Shown here: positions 35,779 to 45,290 of the stretch, one piece after another
Layout: each line of letters begins with the position of its first letter
How positions within the stretch are numbered: the first letter of the stretch is position 1
Source: Eisenbergiella porci
GTDB taxonomy: Bacteria; Bacillota; Clostridia; Lachnospirales; Lachnospiraceae
Assembly: GCF_009696275.1 (NCBI RefSeq)
Contig: NZ_VUMI01000010.1
Coordinates: 62,001 to 126,000, forward strand
Direction of reading: 5' to 3'
DNA length: 64,000 bases
Notes under the pieces: generated by a model
What the model was told of the DNA's origin: nothing
What the model saw: only the letters and a program-made list of their open reading frames with translations
Database searches by the model: none
Position numbers and translations under genes: made by a program

Positions 35779-36648
35779 ATGGAAAAGAATCAAAAAAAGC
35801 AGGCAAAACAGGCAGGATGGTTTATGGAAATGCTGGTATTGACAGCAGCGGTAGCCGTTATTTCGGCGGCGGTATATTTTTTCCTAATACCCAGCCATGC
35901 TTCGGTGAGCAGTATTTCCGGATTGGCCATAGTGCTTTCCAATTTTGTTCCCTTATCCATATCAGCCATCACAATGATTTTAAATGTGATACTTTTGGTG
36001 ATTGGTTTCTTTACCTGCGGAAAGACCTTTGGTGTCAAGACGGTCTACACAAGCATTCTTCTGCCCGTATTCTTAGGCATTTTTGAACGGGTACTGCCGG
36101 ATAACCAGTCAATGACGGGCAGCGCGGAGCTGGATGTGGTCTGCTATATTTTCGTAGTCAGCATCGGGCTGAGTATTTTATTCAACAGAAATGCTTCTTC
36201 CGGCGGGCTGGATATTGTAGCTAAAATCATGAATAAGTACCTGCATATGGAATTGGGTAAGGCTATGTCTCTTTCCGGAATGTGCGTGGCGCTTTCCTCC
36301 GCCCTGATTTATGACAAAAAGACGGTAATCCTCAGCATCCTGGGAACCTACCTGAACGGCATGATTTTGGATCATTTTATCTTCGGGCAGAATGTAAAAC
36401 GGCGGGTCTGCATCATCACAAAAAAAGAAAGACAGCTGAGAGATTTTATTATCAATACCCTGCACAGCGGCGCTACCGTCTATGAGGCAATCGGCGCTTA
36501 CAATCTGGAAAAGCATAATGAAATCATTACTATTGTAAATAAAAGCGAGTACCAGAAGCTGATGAATTATATTAACCATGAGGACCCGGAGGCATTTATT
36601 ACGGTTTATACGGTCACAGATATGCGCTACCGGCCGAAGGTTTGGTGA
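35779..36648 (+). CDS. YitT family membrane protein (DUF161/DUF2179)
   Basis: A 289-residue protein with about five membrane helices in residues 18-200, including SISGLAIVLSNF and RNASSGGLDIVAKIMNKYLHMELGK, which is a family hallmark. A cytoplasmic DUF2179 domain follows (RRVCIITKKERQLRDFIINTLHSGATVYEAIGAYNLEKHNEIITIV). The function of the family is not settled. AAAAGGAGAATG gives the ribosome site. It is 84 bases from the ABC-F stop and could share its transcript. Confidence 0.9.
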   Translation: MEKNQKKQAKQAGWFMEMLVLTAAVAVISAAVYFFLIPSHASVSSISGLAIVLSNFVPLSISAITMILNVILLVIGFFTCGKTFGVKTVYTSILLPVFLGIFERVLPDNQSMTGSAELDVVCYIFVVSIGLSILFNRNASSGGLDIVAKIMNKYLHMELGKAMSLSGMCVALSSALIYDKKTVILSILGTYLNGMILDHFIFGQNVKRRVCIITKKERQLRDFIINTLHSGATVYEAIGAYNLEKHNEIITIVNKSEYQKLMNYINHEDPEAFITVYTVTDMRYRPKVW

Positions 36649-36671
36649 TATTAGAAAACAGGAGAAAATAA

Positions 36672-36846
36672 ATGAACTATTTTAATGAAAACAAAAAGGC
36701 CTGGGAAGAGGCCTTCGAACACAAACTTCCCGGATGGGGAGAAGAAAACTACGAAAGGCTTTGAATGAACACCTTACCTTTTTTGCCCTGATTTGGCAAA
36801 AGAGCTGGAAGCTTTGGATTTTAAAGGGAAGACAGCTGCGCAGTTT
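36672..36846 (+). pseudogene. SAM-dependent methyltransferase, short N-terminal remnant with two frameshifts
   Basis: ATG 36672 behind AGGAGA gives MNYFNENKKAWEEAFEHKLP and GWGEENYERL, then a stop. The text continues one base out of frame as LNEHLTFF, and again out of frame as FCPDLAKELEALDFKGKTAAQF. Read together this is the familiar front of a class I methyltransferase, ending just before the SAM-binding CCNNGRE-type motif. At about 36846 the sequence switches to an unrelated protein, so the catalytic domain has been lost. Confidence 0.75.
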
Positions 36847-36859
36847 GATTGCATGGGGT

Positions 36860-37243
36860 AATTTTTCAAGCCTGTTTGTAAAAAAGACGGCGAAGGAGGT
36901 TGACGCGCTTCCTTACCGATTTGACAGCTCTTTTCAGGGGAGAGGCGGAATTCTCTATATCGACATGACAAACGGCATGATTGGCTTCATTTCTTCCTAC
37001 AATCCTTTTAAAATCCAGATTTTCAATGCCTCCCGCATTGACCGTATTGAAACAATCGCTTCCGCCATGACAGGGATACGTTTTGTTTTTTATCTGGATG
37101 GTAAAAAAATATCCATGCCGACCCTTCTGACCAACCGGGTGGTGAGTACGAAATCCGGAATAGGCGCTGAGGCGGTATCCAAGGCCGATGCCTTCGTGGA
37201 AATACTGAAGGCGGCAAAGGCCAGGGCGGAAGGAAGGATGTAG
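36860..37243 (+). pseudogene. C-terminal fragment of an unidentified conserved-looking protein
   Basis: The frame open from 36734 to 37243 becomes protein-like from about 36860: NFSSLFVKKTAKEVDALPYRF, then GRGGILYIDMTNGMIGFISS and RIDRIETIASAMTGIRFVFYLDGKKISMPTLL. The alternation of short strands resembles a PH-like or short-chain sensor fold, but I do not recognise it. Its front is fused to the methyltransferase remnant in a mismatched frame, so it is most likely the tail of a gene whose beginning was deleted. It could still be translated from GTG/ATG codons within. Confidence 0.45.
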
Positions 37244-37453
37244 CAATGAGCTGGATATGCTATTGCAGACAATAAATCATATAATATGAAAGACTTGTAA
37301 TAGCCTTTGCTCATCCGGGAAACTATTCCCGCGGACGGCAGGCCGGCCGGATATGCAGTGAACACTGCCAGGTTATATATCCAATTGGCTTCTGTCGCGG
37401 GAATCAAATGTCCGCAGCTTACTGCGGGGGATTTGACTTTTCAGGAGGGCAGA

Positions 37454-37504
37454 ATGGGCTACAGAAAGGCAGAAAAAATATTGCCGCCGGAGGTGGTAAA
37501 AAAT
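37454..37504 (+). pseudogene. N-terminal scrap of a CD3324-like small HTH protein
   Basis: AGGAGGG followed by ATG 37454 encodes MGYRKAEKILPPEVV, which looks like the first 15 residues of the CD3324 family (MGYxKAxxxLPxE). The family would continue with KYVDGxxIYIP, but here the text breaks after codon 16 and runs straight into a terminator. A deletion probably joined the start of the gene to its terminator. Confidence 0.45.
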
Positions 37505-37537
37505 GCCGGTTCCCTGACAATGGAACCGGTATTTTTT
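37502..37537 (+). terminator. Terminator in the gap before the sugar ABC operon
   Basis: CCGGTTCC pairs perfectly with GGAACCGG (37506-37513 with 37522-37529), extended by A/T pairs and followed by TTTTTT. It ends transcription from the YitT side. Confidence 0.85.
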
Positions 37538-37570
37538 GCATTATACATTCATCTGCTGAAAATCATTTGT

Positions 37571-37642
37571 CCGTCTGGATTATACCGCCATCAGAATATC
37601 ACATATCCGCCTGTATTATATCTCTATCAAAATATCAACTCC
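37571..37642. repeat. Two-unit degenerate tandem repeat (36 bp each)
   Basis: Units at 37571-37606 and 37607-37642 agree at 26 of 36 positions, sharing ATTATA and AATATCA blocks; a third unit begins but fades. The 609-base gap 37244-37852 otherwise holds the CD3324-like scrap, a terminator and, at 37799-37804, a TATAAT that may serve the ABC operon. Confidence 0.45.
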
Positions 37643-37852
37643 CGCCTCATAAAAATGTTTGCTTACAATATGCAAAAAGGCTGTATTATAAGCAATTTTA
37701 CAATGCGACCAATTAATCGCAATCACCAGCTTATAAAAATCTAAAAAAATAACACATATTTCAATAAATAATGGGTATAAGTGCACAAAATAAATTTATA
37801 TAATAATTTTGTCAACAAAAAACAAATATATTGAATTGTGGAGGAATTCGTT

Positions 37853-39229
37853 ATGAAGAGAAGGTTAGGATGTATGGTGTTAGCAATTCTTATGGCGGCT
37901 TCACTGACGGCAGGTTGCGGAAGCAGCCCTGCCCAGACAGGAGGGAACGCGGGAAGCGAAGCGCCTGAGCAGGGCACTGGTAAAGATACTGCTCAGTCCG
38001 AAGGAACGCAGGAGCAGGTGACAATCAATTTCCAGACATGGAATCCGGGTGAAGGGGCAGCTATTGATGAGGTCATTGCAGCTTTTGAGGAAAAGTATTC
38101 CAACATCAAAGTAAATCATGTTTATATGCCCTATACTGATCATGTGGAAAAGCTGAAAATTGATCTGGCAAGCGGCGAGGGAGCCGATGTTTTCGGAATG
38201 CAGACAGGTGCAACAATCAAGGAATTCAGAGACTTTGAGATGGATTTGACTCCATATGCGGAAAACTTCTGGGGCTCCGACTGGCAGTCACAATACATGG
38301 ACTTCTGCATGGATCTCCTGAACGAGGACGGGCACTATTACGGCCTTCCTTTAGGACTTACCTACGCCGGTTTTACCTGGGCGGATGTAAATATGCTGAA
38401 GGAATATGGCCTGGAAATCCCCGGCTCCTATGACGATCTGAAAGAATGCGCCCGGGTTCTCAGGGAGAACGGACAATATCCGCTTACCATCGGAGCTAAA
38501 GATGCCTGGATTAACATCGATACATGGATGAGCATGGCAAATGATATCAATTCAGAAAAGCTGTACTCAGCAATTGAGGGAAAAACACCTTTTACAGATC
38601 CTGATTTGGTGGAATCCTTCAGAATCTGGCAGTCCTGCTTTACGGAAGGGATTTTTCAGGACGGAGCGTTAGGTGTGGGTGTTTATAATGATACCTCAGA
38701 CCTTTTTGAAAAAGAAGGAAGCATTCCCATGATACAGAATGGTTCCTGGGCCGCTGGCTTTTATGTAAGCGGTGATCCGGACCAGGATAAGGTATTCAAT
38801 TCGGAAGGCGCGGACCATGATATTTTTCTGATTGACTGGAATAACGACGGTAAGATCTGTCCGGTTACGGCTTCTGTTGACGTATGTCTTTGCATGAATA
38901 AAAACACTAAGAATGCGGATGCGGCCTGGACCTTTATCGATTTCATGCTGCATGAGGGACAGGATATACTGATAAACCATTATTTTTCCTATTGTCCTTC
39001 CAGAAAAGATCTGGATCTGAAGGTACAGGGAATGAACCAGGATGGGCTTGACAACCTGGCTTACATATTGGAACAGGCTGAAAATAATCTGGGCGGCTAT
39101 CGTGAAATGGCTTATGCGGATCTGAAACAGATAATCAGTGACCAACTGACGGTCCTTGCCTTAGGAGAAGCCACACCCGAAGAAGCGGCTGCCACAATTG
39201 AGGCCGCCTCTCAGACACAGTCCCGATAA
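37853..39229 (+). CDS. Sugar ABC transporter substrate-binding lipoprotein (SBP family 1)
   Basis: A 458-residue extracellular receptor. The signal peptide ends in the lipobox LTAGC (lipidated Cys22), followed by a Gly/Ser/Gln-rich linker to about residue 55. The mature part reads ITINFQTWNPGEGAAIDEVI, an opening typical of MsmE/UgpB-type binding proteins, with EKEGSIPMIQNGSWAAGFY later. GGAGG at 37841 supports ATG 37853 over the upstream in-frame codon. It starts a six-gene unit with two permeases, a YesM kinase, an ADP-ribosylglycohydrolase and a YesN regulator. The ligand cannot be named from sequence. Confidence 0.9.
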   Translation: MKRRLGCMVLAILMAASLTAGCGSSPAQTGGNAGSEAPEQGTGKDTAQSEGTQEQVTINFQTWNPGEGAAIDEVIAAFEEKYSNIKVNHVYMPYTDHVEKLKIDLASGEGADVFGMQTGATIKEFRDFEMDLTPYAENFWGSDWQSQYMDFCMDLLNEDGHYYGLPLGLTYAGFTWADVNMLKEYGLEIPGSYDDLKECARVLRENGQYPLTIGAKDAWINIDTWMSMANDINSEKLYSAIEGKTPFTDPDLVESFRIWQSCFTEGIFQDGALGVGVYNDTSDLFEKEGSIPMIQNGSWAAGFYVSGDPDQDKVFNSEGADHDIFLIDWNNDGKICPVTASVDVCLCMNKNTKNADAAWTFIDFMLHEGQDILINHYFSYCPSRKDLDLKVQGMNQDGLDNLAYILEQAENNLGGYREMAYADLKQIISDQLTVLALGEATPEEAAATIEAASQTQSR

Positions 39230-39289
39230 CTATAATACCCACAGCGGTGCCTGGACATGGGCGCCGCTGTATTGAAAGGAAGGGCAACC

Positions 39290-40177
39290 GTGAAAAAGAA
39301 AGATTATTCAGGCTACCTGTTTATCCTTCCCATCATAATATTGTTTCTGATATTTATTGTCTATCCCATATGCTACAATTTCGTTATCAGTTTTTTTGAA
39401 TGGAATGGGATTAATATCGAAAAATTATTTGTGGGATTCGATAACTACAAAACGGTTCTTCGTGATCCGATTATGCGTAAGATTATTAAAAACTTCGTTG
39501 TTTTTGCGTTGTTCACCATAATCATCCAGGCATTTTTCGGGTTGGTATTTGCCAATTTTTTTATCAGGCGGCTTAAGTTTTCGCAATTTTACCGGATTAT
39601 CTTTTATATCCCGGTAATTGCTACCCCTGCAATTGTAGGAAATGTTTTTTCCAAAATTTTCGAAACAAACAGGGGATATCTGAATGTATTCCTGCGGTTC
39701 CTTCATTTGGACGGCTTCTGCCAGCAGTGGCTGGCCGATCCTAAATGGGCGCTGGTATGTATTATTTTCGTAAATATCTGGCAGTGGACCGGCTACAGTA
39801 TGCTGATGTACTACGCAAACATGCTGAATATTCCTCAGGATCTTTATGAAGCGGCGACCATTGATGGCGCAGGGCAGATACAGCAGTTTGTGAAAATCAC
39901 TTTTCCGCTGCTTCGTGGCACCCATTATACGCTTTTCATTATGGGAATGCTGGGATCGCTGAAATGCTTTGATCTTCCCTATGTGCTGACGAAGGGAGGA
40001 CCCAATTATGCAACGGAATTCTTTTCCACCTATATTTATAAACAGTCCTTTAATCTGTTTAAGCAGGGTCCCGCCTCCGCAATTGTAGTTGTGATGTTTC
40101 TAATTGCAATGATAATAACGCTGATACAGCTGAAATTTTATTATCGGAATGATAAGGATAAGGAGTTGGCAGGCTGA
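39290..40177 (+). CDS. Sugar ABC transporter permease, UgpA/MsmF-like
   Basis: A 295-residue MalF-type permease with six membrane helices, beginning YLFILPIIILFLIFIVYPICYNFVISFFEWNG. The coupling loop is YEAATIDGAGQIQQFVKITFPLL. GTG 39290 follows GAAAGGAAGGG with good spacing and gives the conserved basic start VKKKDYSGY, so I prefer it to ATG 39257. Its stop overlaps the next start as TGATG, which implies coupled translation with the second permease. Confidence 0.9.
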   Translation: MKKKDYSGYLFILPIIILFLIFIVYPICYNFVISFFEWNGINIEKLFVGFDNYKTVLRDPIMRKIIKNFVVFALFTIIIQAFFGLVFANFFIRRLKFSQFYRIIFYIPVIATPAIVGNVFSKIFETNRGYLNVFLRFLHLDGFCQQWLADPKWALVCIIFVNIWQWTGYSMLMYYANMLNIPQDLYEAATIDGAGQIQQFVKITFPLLRGTHYTLFIMGMLGSLKCFDLPYVLTKGGPNYATEFFSTYIYKQSFNLFKQGPASAIVVVMFLIAMIITLIQLKFYYRNDKDKELAG

Positions 40178-40971
40178 TGAGAAAATCATTACTTTTTAAA
40201 ATAACCGGACAGCTGATCTGTCTGGCGGCTACCGCGGTATTCCTGTTTCCGCTGGTGCTCATGGTAATCCGCTCCTTTCAGGGAAGGGGCATCAATAATT
40301 ATGTGCGGGTTTTTAAAACGGTAAATCTGGCGCCCAATTTCCTTACCAGCATCGCGGTTGTTTTCGGCACCCTTGTCATTGTATCTGCTGCGGCGGCAAT
40401 GGCGGCTTTTGCCTTTTCCAAGCTGGATTTTCCTTTCAAAAAGGCGATTTACTATATGCTTTTAACGGGAATGATGATACCGACCTCTGCATTGATTTTC
40501 CCATTGTTTCAAATCGTAAAAGGGCTTAAAATAAATAATACCCCTTTTTCCCTGATTTTTCCGTACGCAACCCTGAACTGCTGCTTTAATTTGATGGTAC
40601 TGAAAAATTATTTTGATGCGCTGCCCAATGAATTAATGGAATCCGCCCGAATTGACGGCGCGGGAAAGGGACGGATTTTTACAAGCATCATGATGCCTAT
40701 CGCCGTACCCGGACTTGCTTTTGTGCTGATTCAGACATTTCTTTCCGCCTGGAACGAGCTGCAGATGGCAATGATTTTTATAAATGATACATCGTTGCAG
40801 CCGATTTCGGTAGTCCCGCTGCGTTTTACACAGACGGCAGGAGTACAGGGCTTCCCTCTGGAAGTTATGTATGCGGCGTTGGTCATCTGTCTGAGTCCGA
40901 TTGCAGTTTTTTACATCTTTGGTTCCAGATTTTTAATCGCCGGACTGACACAGGGAGCCATCAAAGGATAA
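40177..40971 (+). CDS. Sugar ABC transporter permease, MalG/MsmG-like
   Basis: A 264-residue MalG-type permease with six helices and the coupling loop MESARIDGAGKGRIFTSIMMPIAVP. The end GSRFLIAGLTQGAIKG is characteristic of carbohydrate uptake (CUT1) permeases. The ATG overlaps the stop of the first permease gene. No ATPase gene is in the operon; CUT1 systems in Firmicutes often share a general MsmK/MsmX ATPase encoded elsewhere. Confidence 0.92.
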   Translation: MRKSLLFKITGQLICLAATAVFLFPLVLMVIRSFQGRGINNYVRVFKTVNLAPNFLTSIAVVFGTLVIVSAAAAMAAFAFSKLDFPFKKAIYYMLLTGMMIPTSALIFPLFQIVKGLKINNTPFSLIFPYATLNCCFNLMVLKNYFDALPNELMESARIDGAGKGRIFTSIMMPIAVPGLAFVLIQTFLSAWNELQMAMIFINDTSLQPISVVPLRFTQTAGVQGFPLEVMYAALVICLSPIAVFYIFGSRFLIAGLTQGAIKG

Positions 40972-40992
40972 GCAGTCCCGAAAAGAGGAAGC

Positions 40993-42882
40993 ATGAAAGG
41001 CATTCTTTACAAACTTCGGATCCAAAAGAGCCTCAGCGCCAAGATTACATGGATGAATGTGAGCATTATTCTACTGATTTTCATCACCCTGATAATTGCA
41101 ACCGTATCCATCAATTATCAACTGACGCTGGGGAATGAAAAGCAGAAAATGAATGTTTATATTTCCAATACGCTGAGTTCCATAGATAACAAGCTGAAGG
41201 ATATGGGACGTGTTTCCCTCATGACCTATTCCGATGAAAGGACCCAGGAAATATTAAAGTCCTATAATTCCTACGAGTATGCCAAACAGCTTGAAAGTGT
41301 GGAATATCTGAGAAAATTATACACCTCACTGATTACCATAAGGGAAGATATCAATTCCGTTTACCTGTTTGACCTGGATTCCCTGATTTTCTGGCAGGAC
41401 AACATGGATCCTTCCCAGAGAAGGAATTATGACATGAGTAGCTTTATCAAAAAAATGGAGGAGTGGGAACGAAGGGAAAAAAGTGTGTCCGGATGCCGGC
41501 TTGTTGTGGGTACCCAGCCGGATTTTATGCGCTACAGCTTAAGGCGGCTTGAAAATGAATACACCAATCACTGCATTTATCTGGTCAGGGGGATTAAAAG
41601 TTTTTCTCCCAATGAGCAGATAGGGCATATCGTACTCATTACCAATATGGAGGATATCCGGGATGTGCTGAATGAGTATCTGGATGATGAGGTGGAATAT
41701 ACGCTGCTCACGGAGGAGGGAGACATTGTCTGCGACGAGGCCTCCGAATGTCTTGGAAAAAACATGAAAAATGCAGCACCTGAAATATATTATAAAATGA
41801 ACGGCAGCAGCGGTGTTTTCCAGGAAAATATCAACGGTGTGCCTTGGCTTATCACCTACCAGAAATCGGATTACAGCGGTATGATCCTCGTTACCAGGAG
41901 GGCTGTCGGGCTGATATGGAAGGATGCCATGCGTTTTATCGGTATAACCGTAATCATATTTGTTATTTTGCTGGGGATCACCGTATGGCTGACCTTTCAT
42001 GGGACAAAAAGGATGTTGCGGCCGCTGAAATTCCTGTCAGATTCAATGGCTCATTTTGACCAGGACGATATGGGGATGCGTTTTGTGGTCACCACACAGG
42101 ATGAAACAGGCCAGCTGGTCGCCTCCTTCAATAATATGATGGATATCATCAACCAGCTGATTGAATCTGAATATGAGGGAAAGGTCCGGCTGAAAGAAGC
42201 GGAGTTGAAACAGCAGAGAATGTCACTGCTTTATTTAAAAAATCAGATCAATCCCCATTTCCTTTACAATACGCTGGATACCATACGGATAAAGGCGGAG
42301 CTGAATGGAGACCGGGACGTGGCGGCAATGATTATGCAGATGGTGGATTTTTTCAGGCTCAGTGTAAAAGCGGACAGCCAGATGGTTACGGTAAGCCATG
42401 AAATCCGGCTGATACAGGCATATCTGAAGCTGATGTGTTGCAGATATCCGCAGCTTATCTGTGAGTACGAAATAGACGAAACGCTGCTGCAGGTGGAAAT
42501 GCCTAATTTTATCCTCCAGCCTTTGATAGAGAACAGCGTCATGCACGGCCTTCGTGCGGTGGGATACCGTGGAAAGGTGAAACTTTCCGTATGCCGCGCT
42601 GAAGAAAATGAAGAGAAAATTATAATAAAAATTTATGATAACGGGGCAGGCATGTCCCGGGGAACGAAAAGTCTTCTGGAGAATGTGCTCAAGAATGCAG
42701 GGGATGAATCCTGTGAAACAGGATCGGAAGAAATGCACATAGGGATTGTTAATGTACAAAGACGGCTGAAAATGTTTTACCCAGATACGGCGGGCCTGTC
42801 ATACCAGGATAATCCGGAAGGCGGCGTAACGGTGACATTAATAATAAACAACAATTTAGAAAGAGAGGGTATGAAAAAATGA
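40993..42882 (+). CDS. Sensor histidine kinase, YesM/LytS type
   Basis: A 629-residue membrane kinase. The first helix lies at residues 16-39 and the second at about 312-335, enclosing an extracytoplasmic sensor domain of ~270 residues (dCache-like by position). HAMP follows (RMLRPLKFLSDSMAHFDQDDMGMRF), then the His_kinase domain with phospho-accepting His422 in NQINPHFLYNTLDTIR, and the ATPase domain (FILQPLIENSVMHG, IKIYDNGAGM). It presumably senses a sugar or the loaded binding protein and signals to the regulator at 44459. Its end overlaps the next start (ATGA). Confidence 0.92.
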   Translation: MKGILYKLRIQKSLSAKITWMNVSIILLIFITLIIATVSINYQLTLGNEKQKMNVYISNTLSSIDNKLKDMGRVSLMTYSDERTQEILKSYNSYEYAKQLESVEYLRKLYTSLITIREDINSVYLFDLDSLIFWQDNMDPSQRRNYDMSSFIKKMEEWERREKSVSGCRLVVGTQPDFMRYSLRRLENEYTNHCIYLVRGIKSFSPNEQIGHIVLITNMEDIRDVLNEYLDDEVEYTLLTEEGDIVCDEASECLGKNMKNAAPEIYYKMNGSSGVFQENINGVPWLITYQKSDYSGMILVTRRAVGLIWKDAMRFIGITVIIFVILLGITVWLTFHGTKRMLRPLKFLSDSMAHFDQDDMGMRFVVTTQDETGQLVASFNNMMDIINQLIESEYEGKVRLKEAELKQQRMSLLYLKNQINPHFLYNTLDTIRIKAELNGDRDVAAMIMQMVDFFRLSVKADSQMVTVSHEIRLIQAYLKLMCCRYPQLICEYEIDETLLQVEMPNFILQPLIENSVMHGLRAVGYRGKVKLSVCRAEENEEKIIIKIYDNGAGMSRGTKSLLENVLKNAGDESCETGSEEMHIGIVNVQRRLKMFYPDTAGLSYQDNPEGGVTVTLIINNNLEREGMKK

Positions 42883-44438
42883 AACTGGATTTTGCAACCT
42901 ACAAAGACAAGGTGATGGGCTGCTGGGCAGGAAAAAACATCGGAGGTGTGCTGGGGGCGCCCTTCGAAGGGAGGCGTCAGGTAAACGATATTTCTTTCTA
43001 TACGCAGGATCTGTCCATGGGGCCTCCGCCCAACGATGATCTGGATCTGCAGATTATCTGGCTGGCCGCGGTGGAGCGTTACGGAAGGAATGTAAATGCT
43101 TCTATTTTGGGAGAATACTGGCTTTCCTATTGTATTCCCAACTGGGTGGAATACGGGACAGGAAAGGCTAACCTGCGGGCGGGCCTGCAGCCTCCCCTTT
43201 CGGGCCTGATCGATAATACTTATAAGGACAGCTGCGGCTGCTATATCCGCTCCGAAATCTGGGCCTGCCTGGCTCCCGGCCATCCGGATCTGGCGGCACG
43301 CTATGCCTACGAGGATGCCATTGTCGATCATGAAGGCGAAGGCATGTATGGTGAAATTTTCTTCGCGGCTCTGCAGAGCGCCGCCTTTGCGGAAAGTGAC
43401 AAACGGACCCTGATAGATATCGCCCTGTCCTATATTCCTGAGGAAAGCGCAACGGCAAAAGCTATCCTGAAGGCTCTGGAATGCTACGATAAGCATACGG
43501 ATTTCAGGGAAGCCCGCATCCAGATCCATAACACGGCTCCCGGTACCTTTGGCATTCAAAGCGGCACCCTCAATGAAATCCCCGTGGAAGGCAACGAAGG
43601 AATGGAGACGGGAGCACCGGGCTTTGACGCTCCTGAAAATGTGGCATTCACTATTGCCGGCTGGTTATACGGCGAAGAGGATTTCGGCAGAAGCCTCTGC
43701 ATGGCGGTGGCCTGCGGCGAAGATACGGACTGCACATGCGCCACATTAGGCGCAGTACTGGGAATCATAGCCGGCGCATCAGGCCTTCCGGAAGAATGGA
43801 CAGCTCCCCTTGACGACAAAATTGCAACGCTCTGTATTGACAAAACAAGCGGGGGAATCTGGGTGCCCTCCACGGTAACCGAACTGACAGAACGGGTAAT
43901 GAAGGCAGCCCCCGGGTTCCTGGGACAGGATATCTGCGATATTTTTGCCGAGGGCGGAATGACAATCGAATGTAAAGAGGGCAAAGCGCTGTATTGCAGC
44001 AGGACGACGGATTATCTGCCTAAAATAAACGGCAACGGAAAGGATGAAGCGCTGCCCATCAGAGAGCTTTGCCGCCTGTCTCCCTATGCGGTAAGATATT
44101 CCTTCCCTGCTTTTAACCTTATGGTTGATTATGAAAATTCCGTTTTCTTCAAAGCAGGAGAAGAGCGTAAGGTAAAAGTAACCGTTACCAATTCGCATAC
44201 GATGAGGCAGCAGCAGTGGGCCAGGATTACGGTTTATATGCCGTCAGGCGTGGAACTGAAAAACGGAAGGGCATTTACGCTTCCCCTGAATAATCTGTAT
44301 GGCTCAAAGGCTGAAGCTGAAATCGTTTTTAATGCGGATATGTTTGACGGCGGCAGGCTGGAATTTATAATTGAAGTATCTCTGGAAGGCAGACATTCTT
44401 CAGGCGCGGTTAAGGTTACACTGATGAGAGAGGCATAA
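42879..44438 (+). CDS. ADP-ribosylglycohydrolase family protein with C-terminal beta domain
   Basis: A 519-residue protein. Residues 1-350 match the DraG/ARH fold: DKVMGCWAGKNIGGVLGAPFEG, the metal-site motif PPNDDLDLQI (about residues 48-57) and the second Asp cluster ACGEDTDCTCATLGAVLGI. DraG removes ADP-ribose from proteins; relatives cleave N-ribosyl or other glycosidic bonds. The C-terminal ~130 residues form a beta-sandwich-like extension (FFKAGEERKVKVTVTNSHTM). There is no signal peptide. Its position between the kinase and the regulator of a sugar ABC operon suggests it hydrolyses the imported ribosyl-type compound rather than modifying proteins; this is inference. Confidence 0.85.
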   Translation: MKLDFATYKDKVMGCWAGKNIGGVLGAPFEGRRQVNDISFYTQDLSMGPPPNDDLDLQIIWLAAVERYGRNVNASILGEYWLSYCIPNWVEYGTGKANLRAGLQPPLSGLIDNTYKDSCGCYIRSEIWACLAPGHPDLAARYAYEDAIVDHEGEGMYGEIFFAALQSAAFAESDKRTLIDIALSYIPEESATAKAILKALECYDKHTDFREARIQIHNTAPGTFGIQSGTLNEIPVEGNEGMETGAPGFDAPENVAFTIAGWLYGEEDFGRSLCMAVACGEDTDCTCATLGAVLGIIAGASGLPEEWTAPLDDKIATLCIDKTSGGIWVPSTVTELTERVMKAAPGFLGQDICDIFAEGGMTIECKEGKALYCSRTTDYLPKINGNGKDEALPIRELCRLSPYAVRYSFPAFNLMVDYENSVFFKAGEERKVKVTVTNSHTMRQQQWARITVYMPSGVELKNGRAFTLPLNNLYGSKAEAEIVFNADMFDGGRLEFIIEVSLEGRHSSGAVKVTLMREA

Positions 44439-44458
44439 TTTTTAAACTGGAGGCAGGC

Positions 44459-45190
44459 ATGGGAAATTCTCTGAAGGTGATGCTGGTTGATGATGAAGTG
44501 ACAATATTGGAAGGGTTTAAAAGGCTGTTTGACTGGAAGGCCTATGGCTGTGAAATCGTCTGTGAAGCATACGACGGGGTAATGGCTGTCAATCTGGCAA
44601 AAACATATAAGCCGGATATTATCATAATGGATATCAATATACCGGTAATGTCCGGCCTGGATGCCCTGCGCATGATTCGGAGCCATAATGAGAACTGTGC
44701 CTGCATTATTGTAAGCGGCTATGATGAATTTGAATACTGCCGGGAAGCCCTCCGCCTGCAAATAACGGATTATATCTTAAAGCCGGTTGATTTCAGGGAA
44801 TTCGGCAAGGTAATCGACGCCGTAAAACTTAAGCTTATCCGGGAAAAGCAGCCGGCGGCGGAAGAAAAAGACAATAAGCCGGTATTCCAGCTGGCAGCCT
44901 ATCTGCAGCAGCATTTGTCAGAGGATATCACACTTCAGAGCCTGGCGGATGAGTTTCACATGAATCCATCCTATATCAGCCAGCTGTTCAAAAATGAGCT
45001 GGGCATGAAATACCATGATTACCTGACAAGGCTCCGCATAGATAAAGCGAAAACACTGCTTGCTGCAACCAGGAAGAGTATATGCGAAATTTCAGGTGAA
45101 GCCGGGTTCCATGATTACAGGGTATTTACCAAGGTGTTTAAGAGCGTGGAGGGAGAGTCGCCTTCCGCTTACAGGAACCGGTTTTTGTAA
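44459..45190 (+). CDS. Response regulator with AraC-type DNA-binding domain (YesN-like, short form)
   Basis: A 243-residue regulator. The receiver domain covers residues 6-125, with phospho-acceptor Asp58 (IIIMDINIPVMSG), Asp11/Asp12, and Lys in YILKPVD. The AraC helix-turn-helix pair follows directly (LADEFHMNPSYISQLFKNELGMKYHDYLTRLR and ISGEAGFHDYRVFTKVFK). Most YesN proteins are ~500 residues with a long middle region; this one has only a short linker. It should be phosphorylated by the kinase at 40993 and activate the transporter operon. CTGGAGGCAGGC is the ribosome site. Confidence 0.92.
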   Translation: MGNSLKVMLVDDEVTILEGFKRLFDWKAYGCEIVCEAYDGVMAVNLAKTYKPDIIIMDINIPVMSGLDALRMIRSHNENCACIIVSGYDEFEYCREALRLQITDYILKPVDFREFGKVIDAVKLKLIREKQPAAEEKDNKPVFQLAAYLQQHLSEDITLQSLADEFHMNPSYISQLFKNELGMKYHDYLTRLRIDKAKTLLAATRKSICEISGEAGFHDYRVFTKVFKSVEGESPSAYRNRFL

Positions 45191-45290
45191 CAAATAATTT
45201 TGAAAAATTTTCAAATGATCAGTTTGCTATAGCATGATATTTTTTGCAACATAATTATATATTCAAAACAATACCGGATTAATTCCCGAA

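Noticed and set aside
37571-37642. Tandem repeats as a possible CRISPR array
   Set aside because: Only two units with 72% identity and no spacer of unique sequence between them; no cas genes are present.
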